Virus record (IMG/VR): IMGVR_UViG_3300044846_004348
Location: 28,643-92,642 of that record
DNA: 64,000 bases
Reading direction: 5' to 3' (one strand)
Source of the DNA: a virus
Numbering within the stretch: the first letter of the stretch is position 1; each line of letters opens with the position of its first letter. Positions 50,149 to 58,662 of the stretch are shown here, piece after piece. A program made the translations under genes and the position numbers. Under the pieces are notes generated by a model, which saw only the letters and a program-made list of their open reading frames with translations, made no database searches and was not told the origin of the DNA.

Positions 50149-50757
50149 ATGATACAAAATGAAACGACGAAATTGGTTCCAAAATCAAGAGTGGGTAAGC
50201 CAAAGATGAATAATCAGGAGCTACCTCTAGAAGTCATAGAAAAATTACAATCTATAGACAAACGCACTCCTGTGGGCAAAGAGACTAGAAAAGCATATAT
50301 GAAAAAACTGCACTCTCTTAATTGGACTTTAACTGCTATAGCAAGAGGTGCTGGTCTATCTAGAGAAAGAGTTCGTCAACTTATTGAAGAAAATAAAAGT
50401 TATGACTTTTCATTAGTAGAAGACTTTCCTGCACCACGAGTTGATGTATGGGTTGCTAGTGCTAAAAAAGAGATAGTTCTTCCAGACGAAGAAATACTAA
50501 AAAGACTTTTAGAACTAAAAGCTTATGCTGCAAGAGTTAGAAGCCATAGTCCAAGGTATCGTGAAGAAGCCGAGGAATACACAAAACTTATTAACGAGTG
50601 CGTAGAAAACGGTGTAACTCTATACAGACTAAGTAAACTACTTGATGTTACTCATGGCGCATTATTGTTTAGATTAGTTAGATACGGTTATAAAGAAACT
50701 ACTGGAACTTCTAAATCTCTTACAAAAGTATTAGACAAAAACAGAAAGCAAGTTTAA
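50149..50757 (+). CDS. Putative DNA-binding protein with sigma-region-4-like helix-turn-helix
   Basis: A 202-residue basic protein. Residues about 58-83 (LNWTLTAIARGAGLSRERVR then QLIEEN) resemble the helix-turn-helix of sigma factor region 4 (the RERVRQI pattern). A second, similar unit may lie near 165-185 (LYRLSKLLDVTHGALLFRL). It could be a regulator or sigma-like factor, though the other sigma regions are missing. Its 3' end overlaps the convergent gene at 50754-51029 by 4 bases. Confidence 0.7.
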   Translation: MIQNETTKLVPKSRVGKPKMNNQELPLEVIEKLQSIDKRTPVGKETRKAYMKKLHSLNWTLTAIARGAGLSRERVRQLIEENKSYDFSLVEDFPAPRVDVWVASAKKEIVLPDEEILKRLLELKAYAARVRSHSPRYREEAEEYTKLINECVENGVTLYRLSKLLDVTHGALLFRLVRYGYKETTGTSKSLTKVLDKNRKQV

Positions 50758-51029
50758 AGTCTTTTACCAATCCATTCAGCGATGTTGACGGTCACTGCAT
50801 TTCCTATTTGTTTATAGCGATCTGCAGTTGACTGTCCATCAGTCCAGTTATCTGGAAAACCCTGTAATCTCTCACACTCTACTGGCGTAAGTTTTCTAAC
50901 AAACAATTCATCATCTAAAAGAAGTGGGACATTGTTTCCACCAGTGCCATATCTGGCAGTTATTGTTGGTGCAATGTCTTTATAAACTCTAGGATCTCCA
51001 ACCCTATTACCTTCATAAAGAGTAGACAT
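50754..51029 (-). CDS. Fragment-like paralogue of the C-terminal end of a C5 cytosine methyltransferase
   Basis: A 91-residue protein. It has the distal target-recognition strand (TARYGTGGNNVP) and motifs IX and X (VECERLQGFPDNWT, YKQIGNAVTVN) of C5 methyltransferases but no SAM-binding or catalytic cysteine motifs. Its last 48 residues parallel the end of the full methyltransferase directly upstream. Its ATG shares one base with that gene's stop (TAATG), so it should be translated by coupling. It may be a remnant of a second gene, or a helper subunit. Confidence 0.8.
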   Translation of the reverse strand: MSTLYEGNRVGDPRVYKDIAPTITARYGTGGNNVPLLLDDELFVRKLTPVECERLQGFPDNWTDGQSTADRYKQIGNAVTVNIAEWIGKRL

Positions 51030-52414
51030 TAAAGTCTTTTACCAATCCATTCAATAACATTTACAGTTACTGCGTTACCCATTTGCTTATATCTATTTGA
51101 GTCCGCTTGACCTGAAGTCCAATCATCTGGAAAACCTTGAAGTCTTTCACATTCGATAGGTGTAAGACGACGAACAGTTGAATTTTTAATTACTGCTGGA
51201 AATCTATTTTTCTCTGGCATTGTTTGTCCTTTTGCAAGAACTGCGTCTAGTGTTTGAGAAGTTTGACCACCGTTCCACCAAGTGCCATCTGTTTGAGCCT
51301 CTGCAACGAAGTCACCTGAATCTGTTCCTGTGCGAAGAGATCTATAAACTTCTTGCTCTAACTTTTGATTGTAAGCATCATAAGAGATTGCAACCCCATG
51401 TGGACCAACAGTGTCTACTGTATACATCGGGCCATCAATTTCTCCATAGCCTTTACCTTGAGGACCTGAAGTATCTGCTCTTCCAATAGTTGTTGATTGA
51501 ATTGCAATTGATTGAGCTCCAGTTGAATCCAAAGTATAAGAAGGTTGTCCAGCAGTTTGTGCAACACCTAAACCATTTTGATTCTTCTGCATCTCTCTAC
51601 CATCTTGAATTGGATAAACATCTGTAAGTAAAACAGTTGCACGAGCCTCGCCACTATTATCAAAAACATTTAATGTTGGAGAAACTAATTGTTCTGCCCA
51701 AACTTCTGGTGGAAGATTACCATTTTCGTCTCTAGCACCAGAGCGAATAGTTTTTATGAAAGTGCTGACTTCTCGATGATCTTCTTCAGAGCGTTCTCCA
51801 GAACTTCTGGTAACGGTTTCCCGCGACCCGTTGCTCGACGAATAATTCCCTCCGCTGCTTTCGCGCTCAGTGAGTACTTCTCGGAAGCGTTTGGTTCCAA
51901 GATTTGCGACAACAAAGACTCTCCTGCGTCGTTGCGGGACTCCGAAGAACTGCGAATTAAGGACACGCCATTCGATGTTGCTATACCCTGCGTCGGCCAA
52001 ACTAGAGAGGACGACTCCGAAATCGCGTCCGTTGTTGCTTGATAAAAGTCCTGGGACATTTTCCAAGATGATAGTTTCTGCTTTGACATGCGTCGCGAAA
52101 GAGAGAGCGTCAAAGAAGAGTCCTGTTCGCTTACCAGCGAGTCCAGCCCGTTTTCCTGCAACGCTAACATCTTGACACGGGAATCCTCCAACGACAAGGT
52201 CGACTTGTCCAACGAGTCCGATTTCATCTGCCCACTCCTTTGCTGTAACAACATCATTATGTTTTGGCACATCTGGCCAATGATTTTCTAAAACTGATAA
52301 ACACTTTTTATCTATTTCAACTTGACCTACGCAAGTGTGACCTGCTCGTTCTAGACCCAAATCAAAGCCACCAACACCTGCAAAGAGGCTTACAAATTTA
52401 ATAGATTTTCCCAT
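51029..52414 (-). CDS. dcm: C5 cytosine-specific DNA methyltransferase
   Basis: A 461-residue protein with all core motifs: FAGVGGFDLG at 11-20 (SAM binding), GFPCQ at 77-81 with catalytic Cys80, ENV at 118-120, QRRRR at 161-165, and GNAVTV near the end (motif X). The variable region (about 180-400) determines the target sequence, which I cannot tell. It adds a methyl group to cytosine C5 in double-stranded DNA. No restriction endonuclease gene is visible nearby, so self-protection against host restriction is the likely role. Confidence 0.94.
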   Translation of the reverse strand: MGKSIKFVSLFAGVGGFDLGLERAGHTCVGQVEIDKKCLSVLENHWPDVPKHNDVVTAKEWADEIGLVGQVDLVVGGFPCQDVSVAGKRAGLAGKRTGLFFDALSFATHVKAETIILENVPGLLSSNNGRDFGVVLSSLADAGYSNIEWRVLNSQFFGVPQRRRRVFVVANLGTKRFREVLTERESSGGNYSSSNGSRETVTRSSGERSEEDHREVSTFIKTIRSGARDENGNLPPEVWAEQLVSPTLNVFDNSGEARATVLLTDVYPIQDGREMQKNQNGLGVAQTAGQPSYTLDSTGAQSIAIQSTTIGRADTSGPQGKGYGEIDGPMYTVDTVGPHGVAISYDAYNQKLEQEVYRSLRTGTDSGDFVAEAQTDGTWWNGGQTSQTLDAVLAKGQTMPEKNRFPAVIKNSTVRRLTPIECERLQGFPDDWTSGQADSNRYKQMGNAVTVNVIEWIGKRL

Positions 52415-52452
52415 AGGAAACAGCTTACCAAAATAAAGCTGCTAATTCAATG

Positions 52453-52701
52453 CTAAAACGCTTTTAACCACTTAACAATATCTTCTAACTCTAATTCGTT
52501 AGATTCTTCCTCGCCAACTAAATTCTGTAGACGAACCAACTTATCAGACAACTCTTGCTTATTTAGCCCAGTATGGTACATTAAATACTCTTCCATTTTA
52601 ATTAATGCCTCGTGAAGAGCATTTATTGAAACCACACTGAAACCAGAATTATGCATGGCATCTTGCAAAATAGAGTCTTCTTCAGGACTAATGTTTTCCA
52701 T
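52453..52701 (-). CDS. Small acidic hypothetical protein
   Basis: An 82-residue, highly acidic, helical protein ending with a Glu-rich stretch (EESNELELEDIVKWL). No cysteine motif or membrane segment. Acidic small phage proteins often inhibit DNA-binding enzymes by mimicking DNA, but no known family is recognised here. It lies just upstream of the methyltransferase on the same strand. Confidence 0.6.
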   Translation of the reverse strand: MENISPEEDSILQDAMHNSGFSVVSINALHEALIKMEEYLMYHTGLNKQELSDKLVRLQNLVGEEESNELELEDIVKWLKAF

Positions 52702-52771
52702 GCCTAAAGTATAAACCCATAAACACTTGTTAAAAGGAATGTATAATTAAAAGACAAGGAGATATGTATAT

Positions 52772-53053
52772 ATGAAATGCGATAGATGTGTGTGGCACGA
52801 AATGCCTAATAACACTGTTCGTTTAGTCAAACATGTGGAGCAATGCTCTGCCTGTTCAGATTACGATGTAGTTGCTGTATGGAGAGATGCCGAACTCGTT
52901 GTAACTAAAGAAGCTCTAGAAACAGACATTGTATTAGAAGAGATTGTTTTTAAAAAATACAAAAAACCTGAAGTATATGTGCAGACAGATGAAAGAATTG
53001 ATTCTGGAGAAGTAGCGGTTGAAGAAGAGGAAGTAGTAGAAGAAGAAGTATAA
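52772..53053 (+). CDS. Zinc-ribbon-like hypothetical protein
   Basis: A 93-residue protein with CDRC at 3-6 and CSAC near 30-33, the spacing of a small zinc ribbon, and a long acidic C-terminal tail (Glu- and Val-rich). A TATAAT lies upstream near 52740 with AAGGAG closer to the start. No family recognised. Confidence 0.6.
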   Translation: MKCDRCVWHEMPNNTVRLVKHVEQCSACSDYDVVAVWRDAELVVTKEALETDIVLEEIVFKKYKKPEVYVQTDERIDSGEVAVEEEEVVEEEV

Positions 53054-53060
53054 GTACTAA

Positions 53061-54032
53061 TTAATAACGTACTGCTTCTAAACTATCTAAAACCTTTTCT
53101 TTAGAAATTGTTATTAAAAACGCTGCTATATCTTGTACACCAAAACTTATAATAAAATTACCTTTATGCTCAACTAATCCTGACGCAAACTCAACGCCAG
53201 ACTTTCTAAACTGAAAATGATCTGAGATACCAATAATCTTACCTTTTTCATCAAAACGAACAAAGCAATGAGTGTAGTTTCTTATAAAAGCATTAACGGT
53301 GCCAAAAGAATTATTCTCTTGAACCGTTGTGTGTCTACCTATAGTTCTATGCATAATTCCTAAATAAGTTGAATCCTTTAAACTTATAAGATTAGTGTTA
53401 CCTCTTAAAGCATGAAGATCACTATTGTCACTCATTAGTGTAGTTAGCACACCATTTTTAACGGTGGCATTAGGACCATAAATAAAATCAAAATTGGGGT
53501 TATTGTCTGGAGGAAGCATCCAGTTCTTTTCTGGTCTCTTTACTTCTATGCCAGGAAACTTCTCCATGTGAACTACTTTTTCTGCTTTTGCATCAAGTCT
53601 ACAAATTGCCATTCTTGCAACTTCACAGAGTTCTTTCTCCATCATCACACAAGTAAAATGCCAAGCATTATCTCTCCAAAAAAGTTTTGGATCTTCCATA
53701 CCTCTATCAAGTTTTATATTAAGTTTAGAAAAATCTATTTGACGAAGATTTTTTAATTCAAAGTCTTTATCCAACTCAGCAAAATATACTTTATTTTTTA
53801 TCAGACCAGAGGAATGGCTAACCGTATAAGCACCATTTGGTGCAATGTAATAATTACTTGACCTTATTGCTACTGCATAACCCTTCTTAGGTGAGTGACC
53901 AATTGAAGGATTTGTTGCAGACCAATGGGTATCTTTAGGATCTACATATCTAGCAAGTTCTTTGCATGCTGCATCAAAAGGTGGATTTGTTAATTTTGCA
54001 TAGTCATAGAGACTTACTACTGGACTAGGCAT
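53061..54032 (-). CDS. Beta-propeller glycosidase-like protein (GH130/GH43-type fold)
   Basis: A 323-residue protein with the pattern of five-bladed beta-propeller glycosidases and glycan phosphorylases: GMEDPKLF near 111-118 carries the acidic residue typical of GH130, EKNWMLPP near 168-175 follows, and VEFASGLVEHKGNFIISFG near the end. Such enzymes act on beta-mannosides or similar glycans; some members are only sugar-binding. It overlaps the methyltransferase upstream by 8 bases, so the two probably act on the same glycan. Exact activity unknown. Confidence 0.7.
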   Translation of the reverse strand: MPSPVVSLYDYAKLTNPPFDAACKELARYVDPKDTHWSATNPSIGHSPKKGYAVAIRSSNYYIAPNGAYTVSHSSGLIKNKVYFAELDKDFELKNLRQIDFSKLNIKLDRGMEDPKLFWRDNAWHFTCVMMEKELCEVARMAICRLDAKAEKVVHMEKFPGIEVKRPEKNWMLPPDNNPNFDFIYGPNATVKNGVLTTLMSDNSDLHALRGNTNLISLKDSTYLGIMHRTIGRHTTVQENNSFGTVNAFIRNYTHCFVRFDEKGKIIGISDHFQFRKSGVEFASGLVEHKGNFIISFGVQDIAAFLITISKEKVLDSLEAVRY

Positions 54033-54813
54033 CGTAAACTCCTTTAGGATATCTATCTACTACTTCAGATATTTTTCTTGAAACACCAAAAATATTATCT
54101 CCCACATGATCCATTCTATAGCCAATGGCTTTCAATTTATTTACATCATGAAAAACAGGATCTTCAAAAGTATTCTCTGTCCAAGCTTTTCCATCAAAAC
54201 CTGCACTTTTTAAAAGACTAACTAAAGAATGAATACTGTACTCGTAATTATGCCTATGATATGCAGGTGGCACTTGGTAGTGCATATAAAAGTATGGCTC
54301 TATGCCATTAAGCATTTTTGTAATAGATAAAGAACTAACAGCATTAGGAGTAGTAGTAATTAGAGTTCCTTTAGGTTTTATAACTCTATTAATCTCAGAA
54401 AGCATGGCCATAGGATCTATCTCCATATGTTCAAGAACTTCACAACAAATTACATAATCAAAAGTGTCTGGCTTTTCTTTAATTAAATGCTTTTCTAAAT
54501 CTAATTGGTATGTAGTGGCCTCTACCTGTTTTCCACCAAACTCAAAAGTTTTCTTAACTACAGAACTCTTCTTCTCATCTAACTCTGTAACATAAACTTC
54601 TAAATCAGGAGCGAACTCTTTTAAAACTATTGGAACTAAACCACTAGTTGCAACCTCTAAAAGTTTTCCTTTAGGTTCCTGATCAAGTAAAACTTGAATA
54701 GTTCTAAGAAATCTTCTTTCATGAGTTTTATGATAGCTATCATCTTTAGGTATAAGTTTACTTACAAAACTAGCAAGTTTAGGGTTTATGTCTTTATAAG
54801 TATCTTTTATCAT
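54025..54813 (-). CDS. SAM-dependent methyltransferase
   Basis: A 262-residue protein with class I methyltransferase motifs: GKLLEVATSGLVPIVL near 54-69 (motif I variant), VYVTELDE near 80-87 (the acidic ribose-binding end of strand 2), DYVICCEVLEHM near 121-132 and GTLITTTPNAV near 153-163. Such domains methylate sugars, lipids or small molecules. It overlaps the propeller enzyme gene by 8 bases and probably modifies a sugar or glycan. Confidence 0.88.
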   Translation of the reverse strand: MIKDTYKDINPKLASFVSKLIPKDDSYHKTHERRFLRTIQVLLDQEPKGKLLEVATSGLVPIVLKEFAPDLEVYVTELDEKKSSVVKKTFEFGGKQVEATTYQLDLEKHLIKEKPDTFDYVICCEVLEHMEIDPMAMLSEINRVIKPKGTLITTTPNAVSSLSITKMLNGIEPYFYMHYQVPPAYHRHNYEYSIHSLVSLLKSAGFDGKAWTENTFEDPVFHDVNKLKAIGYRMDHVGDNIFGVSRKISEVVDRYPKGVYDA

Positions 54814-54827
54814 TAGTTTGGTCGCAG

Positions 54828-55028
54828 TTAACTACTACTTACTACACCCTCTCGCTTCTCTGCTCTTATCCTCAGTTTTTCTGGTGAGTATCCTCCAACA
54901 GTTCTACCTGTTGCCTTACCTCTTCCAGAAACTGCTGGAGCAGTGCGTGGATTCTGTTTTCTTGCTTTAGTGCGACCACTACTTTGAACAGGTTCGCTAA
55001 AACCTTTACCTTTTTTCTGTTTTCCCAT
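54828..55028 (-). CDS. Small basic hypothetical protein
   Basis: A 66-residue, strongly basic protein (Lys, Arg, Gly and Ser) with low-complexity stretches (for example RTKARKQNPRT and AVSGRGKATGR). It may be disordered and nucleic-acid-binding. No family recognised. Confidence 0.5.
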   Translation of the reverse strand: MGKQKKGKGFSEPVQSSGRTKARKQNPRTAPAVSGRGKATGRTVGGYSPEKLRIRAEKREGVVSSS

Positions 55029-55073
55029 AGCAAAAGAATACTAAATAAAATAAGCGACTATATGTAGAAACGC

Positions 55074-55247
55074 TTAACCTCTAGAGGAATAAAAACCAGA
55101 ACCCTTAAAAAGCACTGGATTACTTGTAAAAACTCTTTTAAGAGGTTTACTACATACTGGACACAGTGTTTTAATCTGCTCTGAGCCCATTGGACGCTCC
55201 TCTAAATAAGAGTGCCCGTCTTCACATTGATATTCGTATGTAGCCAA
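55074..55247 (-). CDS. FmdB-family zinc ribbon protein
   Basis: A 57-residue protein from a TTG start. It begins MATYEYQCED, has CPVC at 29-32 and ends FKGSGFYSS, the pattern of FmdB zinc ribbons (usually xYEYxC...CPxC...GSGFY). One usual cysteine of the first CxxC is missing (C8-E-D-G). It begins 10 bases after the ribonucleotide reductase stop, so it is translated as part of that operon. The FmdB function is not established. Confidence 0.75.
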   Translation of the reverse strand: MATYEYQCEDGHSYLEERPMGSEQIKTLCPVCSKPLKRVFTSNPVLFKGSGFYSSRG

Positions 55248-55257
55248 AATCTACTCA

Positions 55258-57318
55258 CTATTTTGAGTTATCTGCAATAAGACGGATTTCGCAAGCGTCT
55301 GTAGTGCAGTAAGCCTCACCGATAGCGTCAGAAGCCATTCCAGCATAAACACCAGAGAAGTCGATAGGGAACAACTTCATAGTTGCATCTACATACTCTT
55401 CTTCAGTCATTTGTGTATATGGCATTTGAGGATAAGTAAAGTTTCCTGATGGTAAGAAACTTACAGTTTTTAGTTGTCCGTCATACATATGAAGGACAGT
55501 TCCAACATGCTCTTTCTCTGTTTCAGGATTAAACGAAATAGTTACAGAGACAGAGTTATCTGACCAGTAGCGTTGTGCAGTTGCTGCAAGCGCCATCTTT
55601 TCAAAAATAGTTACATCTTTTTCTGCACGCTCTGCATCTGATTTGATAGGAAAGAAAACAACAGAAGTTGTGTCAGGTGATTCTGAAGCTGGTTCAACTC
55701 TATAGTTTGCCATTTTAAAAAGTGGAAGCATTGCATCAGAGTTAGCAAAACGAATTGCTCTTAAGAAATACTTTCCACCTGGAGTCCAGTGAACTCCTGG
55801 GCTTTCACCTGCAAGAATTGAAACGGTGCCAGAAGGCTTAACGGTTGTAGTTTTGATTGACTCACGAATACCAAGCCACTCTGAATAAGTTGTGTCGTAG
55901 TTCTTAATATTTTTATAACCTTCATCCATCCAATCACGCAAAATTGGTAAACCAACTTTGTCAGCAAAATTTGCAACACCTGACATAGAAGTACCAATAC
56001 GACGATTACGTTGCATGATTGCGTTTGTCTCTTCCCAGTGAGTTGGAAGAAGAGTTACAGTCTTTGCATAAAGATAAGCGAACTTTAGTGTGCGCTTGTA
56101 ATCTTCTAAAGACTCATGACGATTTAGATAAGTTTCAACAAGAGTACACATTTCATATGACTCAAGTGATTGTTCAGCGCAAGGGTTGTAACCTGCAATG
56201 CGATGATCTTTATTATTAATTGGATCTGCAAGACGGCCATACTTTTTAGAGACATCCATCCAAATAACGCCAGGTTCACCATTGCGAGCGATACCATCAA
56301 CAATTTTTGATAAGTCTTGACCAACGCTAACTGCAACTGAGTTATTACTCATCCAACCCCAGCCAGGAGCTTTTGGATCGTAAGAATTACGCTCTGGAAA
56401 AATATCAGCATTTTTTAGATTTAAAAACTCATCGTCATCAATAGAGCCAATAAGAAGTTCAGCACTACGACGTACGTTGCCAGATACAACACAAACACCA
56501 ATTAAGTTTCCAATATCTGCAATATCTCTTTTTGTTAACTTCTCTCCAGCACGATTGTTAAACAAATTATGTATGTAGTTATGTAGTCTTTCTAGAGGTT
56601 CGTGACCTGCAGCAGTTCCACCGAAAGTTGAAATAGGTGCGCCAGCAGGACGGATTAGAGAGTAATCAAACTCTAAGCAATTCTGTTCAGGCTTTAAATA
56701 AGAATTAACAAGCATGGTTAGAGAGTCAACCCAACCCTCGCGAGTGTCAGGAATTTCAAACTTTACGCACTCTTCAGATTTTGGTTTGTAAATTGTAAAA
56801 TCTTTTTCAGCACCTTTATCATCAAAGCCAACACCAACGCCAAGCATTGATGCTTCCATTAAAAATCCAAAAGGTTTTGCTGGATCGTTCTTTGTCATTT
56901 CTAAAGTAGAAACAAAAGCACAGTTTTGTAGTGCTGCTGAGTTTCTTTGCTCATTAACAATTGGAGTTCCCATAACCCAAAGTCCACGTCCTGGTGGAGT
57001 CCACTTCAAATTGAATAAACGATCAAATGCTTCTTTAGCAGATGCTTGACCGCGAGTATCGTTCCAAGGTAAACGGTTAGTTTTGCAATGATCTTTTTGT
57101 AATGAATACATGCCATTAATAACACGCTCACAAACATCAACCCAAGTCTCTTTAGTTCCATCCTCTTTAAGTCGAGAGTAAGTACGAAGAAAAGTAATCT
57201 CTCCAACAGAGTTATCAGCAGCGTCTCTATAACCAAAAGGTGATTTTTTACTTCTGTATCCTGATACAAAGTCCTCTGACAACTTAAAAGACAATACTAA
57301 TGACAATTTCTTCTCCAT
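55258..57318 (-). CDS. nrdJ: Class II adenosylcobalamin-dependent ribonucleotide reductase
   Basis: A 686-residue protein of the monomeric class II type. GRGLWVMGT is at 110-118; Cys133 (NCAF), Cys380 and Glu382 (NPCAEQ) and Cys391 (YEMC) match the active-site set; the C-terminal Cys671 and Cys676 (CTTDAC) form the redox pair that reactivates the enzyme. It makes deoxynucleotides without oxygen, using vitamin B12 from the host. This is near the length of the lactobacillar enzyme (739). It is a standard metabolic gene of larger actinophages. Confidence 0.95.
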   Translation of the reverse strand: MEKKLSLVLSFKLSEDFVSGYRSKKSPFGYRDAADNSVGEITFLRTYSRLKEDGTKETWVDVCERVINGMYSLQKDHCKTNRLPWNDTRGQASAKEAFDRLFNLKWTPPGRGLWVMGTPIVNEQRNSAALQNCAFVSTLEMTKNDPAKPFGFLMEASMLGVGVGFDDKGAEKDFTIYKPKSEECVKFEIPDTREGWVDSLTMLVNSYLKPEQNCLEFDYSLIRPAGAPISTFGGTAAGHEPLERLHNYIHNLFNNRAGEKLTKRDIADIGNLIGVCVVSGNVRRSAELLIGSIDDDEFLNLKNADIFPERNSYDPKAPGWGWMSNNSVAVSVGQDLSKIVDGIARNGEPGVIWMDVSKKYGRLADPINNKDHRIAGYNPCAEQSLESYEMCTLVETYLNRHESLEDYKRTLKFAYLYAKTVTLLPTHWEETNAIMQRNRRIGTSMSGVANFADKVGLPILRDWMDEGYKNIKNYDTTYSEWLGIRESIKTTTVKPSGTVSILAGESPGVHWTPGGKYFLRAIRFANSDAMLPLFKMANYRVEPASESPDTTSVVFFPIKSDAERAEKDVTIFEKMALAATAQRYWSDNSVSVTISFNPETEKEHVGTVLHMYDGQLKTVSFLPSGNFTYPQMPYTQMTEEEYVDATMKLFPIDFSGVYAGMASDAIGEAYCTTDACEIRLIADNSK

Positions 57319-57403
57319 CTACTTGTAAACAAAAACAAACACTATGTTAGTGGTTGATTGATATTTCTTGGGGTTACCCTCTTGGGAATATTAAGTATAC
57401 AAG

Positions 57404-57646
57404 TTATTCGAAAAGATTAATTTGATTCGGATAAACTTCATCTTTAACTTTGACACCTAGAACAACACTAATAGCTGCTTTAACGCCTGCACAAAAATGT
57501 TCTGGTTGTTCTGAAAACTCTGCTGCTTTTAAAAGATTCTCTAACTTAGTAGCAAGAGAGTGTCTTACCTCTGCCTCTACTAAACTTCTAGTTGCGTCCC
57601 AGTGAGACCAATCAACGCCAACGTAAGCAGAATTATCGTAACTCAT
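57404..57646 (-). CDS. Hypothetical protein
   Basis: An 80-residue, acidic, mostly helical protein with one cysteine. It overlaps the next gene by 4 bases and belongs to a coupled set of four short genes. No family recognised. Confidence 0.6.
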   Translation of the reverse strand: MSYDNSAYVGVDWSHWDATRSLVEAEVRHSLATKLENLLKAAEFSEQPEHFCAGVKAAISVVLGVKVKDEVYPNQINLFE

Positions 57647-57945
57647 AGTAAGTCTCCAATATCTTTAATAGGGATGTCGCATTGAGAAGCAACCTCAACC
57701 TCAAGTTTAGCCCCAAGAGAGTCTTGCCACCCTGGTAACAGGGCTACTATTTCGCAGTCGAGAAGGGCTCTTATATCTTCTCTCATAAAATCTGCTCTAG
57801 GTTTTGAACTATCCCCATCGAAAAGTTCAGACGGATCAAAAACTTTAAAACCTTTATCTCTTAATAACTTTGCTGCTTGCCTAAAAGCAGGGTAATTAAA
57901 ATCTTCTATTCCAGTCATGGGACCAGACAGATAAACACTTTTCAA
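57643..57945 (-). CDS. DUF4406-like nucleoside deoxyribosyltransferase-fold protein
   Basis: A 100-residue protein beginning MKSVYLSGPMTGIEDFNYPAF, the fingerprint of DUF4406, related to nucleoside 2-deoxyribosyltransferases. The pattern YLSGPMTG with FNYPAF and a later REDIRALLDC is typical. Such proteins may process or salvage modified deoxynucleosides. It overlaps its neighbours on both sides by 4 bases, consistent with coupling. Confidence 0.82.
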   Translation of the reverse strand: MKSVYLSGPMTGIEDFNYPAFRQAAKLLRDKGFKVFDPSELFDGDSSKPRADFMREDIRALLDCEIVALLPGWQDSLGAKLEVEVASQCDIPIKDIGDLL

Positions 57946-58187
57946 TCTCTAACTCCAAACAAAGACTTAAATATATCTAAACAGGTAGGACAAACTGGAT
58001 ATTTATCAGGGTCTCTAGAGGGAACCCAAATTTTCCCACAAAGAGCCACTACTGGAGTGCCTTCAATTAGAGCTTTGGTTGCCTCTTCTTTTTCAACGTA
58101 GTGAGAGAATCTTTCATGATCTCCGTTGTCGTTAGTAACGCCAGACGTTTCTAATTCTTCAATTAGAAGATTTTTCATTGCACTCAT
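57942..58187 (-). CDS. DUF3039-like protein
   Basis: An 81-residue protein with GDHERFSHYVEK (22-33), GTPVVALCGKIW (43-54) and CPTC at 66-69, the fingerprint of DUF3039, a small protein conserved across Actinobacteria. The cysteines and histidines (C50, C66, C69 and His24/29) suggest a zinc site. The function is not established. It overlaps the next gene by 4 bases. The first four residues may precede the true start (a second ATG is at residue 4). Confidence 0.82.
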   Translation of the reverse strand: MSAMKNLLIEELETSGVTNDNGDHERFSHYVEKEEATKALIEGTPVVALCGKIWVPSRDPDKYPVCPTCLDIFKSLFGVRD

Positions 58188-58195
58188 ATTTAAAA

Positions 58196-58411
58196 TTACT
58201 TTTCTATCAATCTTTTAATAAATTTTTTAAACTTCTTCTTTTTGTAGTATTTTTTTGCAATTTTTACAGATGTCAGGCAGTCTTCGTAAACTAATCGATA
58301 TTGGCTATCCTCGTTATAGAAATCCCACTCTAAGGGGTTCCGTTTCTTACTTAAATTTCTTTGCTTCAAAACTGCTTCAGTTGCCTTGTGTGCCAGTTTT
58401 TTACTCTTCAT
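58196..58411 (-). CDS. Small basic hypothetical protein
   Basis: A 71-residue, very basic protein (net positive, with KYYKKKKFKKFIKRL near the end). Likely nucleic-acid-binding. No family recognised. It follows the membrane protein gene upstream and precedes the DUF3039-like gene by 8 bases. Confidence 0.55.
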   Translation of the reverse strand: MKSKKLAHKATEAVLKQRNLSKKRNPLEWDFYNEDSQYRLVYEDCLTSVKIAKKYYKKKKFKKFIKRLIEK

Positions 58412-58449
58412 TTGAATCCCTAGTCCTTTGCGTCGATAAAACTATACCT

Positions 58450-58662
58450 CTAAGAACGGGTAAATAGGCTATAAACAATGAAAATACCTAAAATAACTAA
58501 ACACCCTAGAAGCACCCAACCGTCTCCCGTAGAGCCTCTATTTATGTAATATCTGCTCTCTTCATAGAGTTCATAGTCCTCTTGACCTAAAGGCGTGTAT
58601 GGGCTTTCTGGACCCTTTAAGCCTGTTTTCTCATGCTTTGGCTTAGAAACACGTCTGCCCAT
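58450..58662 (-). CDS. Small membrane protein
   Basis: A 70-residue protein with a basic, charged N-terminal half and one transmembrane segment near the C-terminus (about 50-68, GWVLLGCLVILGIFIVYSLF), so a tail-anchored protein. It is the first gene of this minus-strand operon, whose likely promoter lies in the non-coding region to its right. No family recognised. Confidence 0.6.
   Translation of the reverse strand: MGRRVSKPKHEKTGLKGPESPYTPLGQEDYELYEESRYYINRGSTGDGWVLLGCLVILGIFIVYSLFTRS

Noticed and set aside
51754-52272. 172-residue minus-strand frame within the methyltransferase
   Set aside because: It is the shifted frame of the methyltransferase gene, has no family pattern, and no ribosome-binding site.
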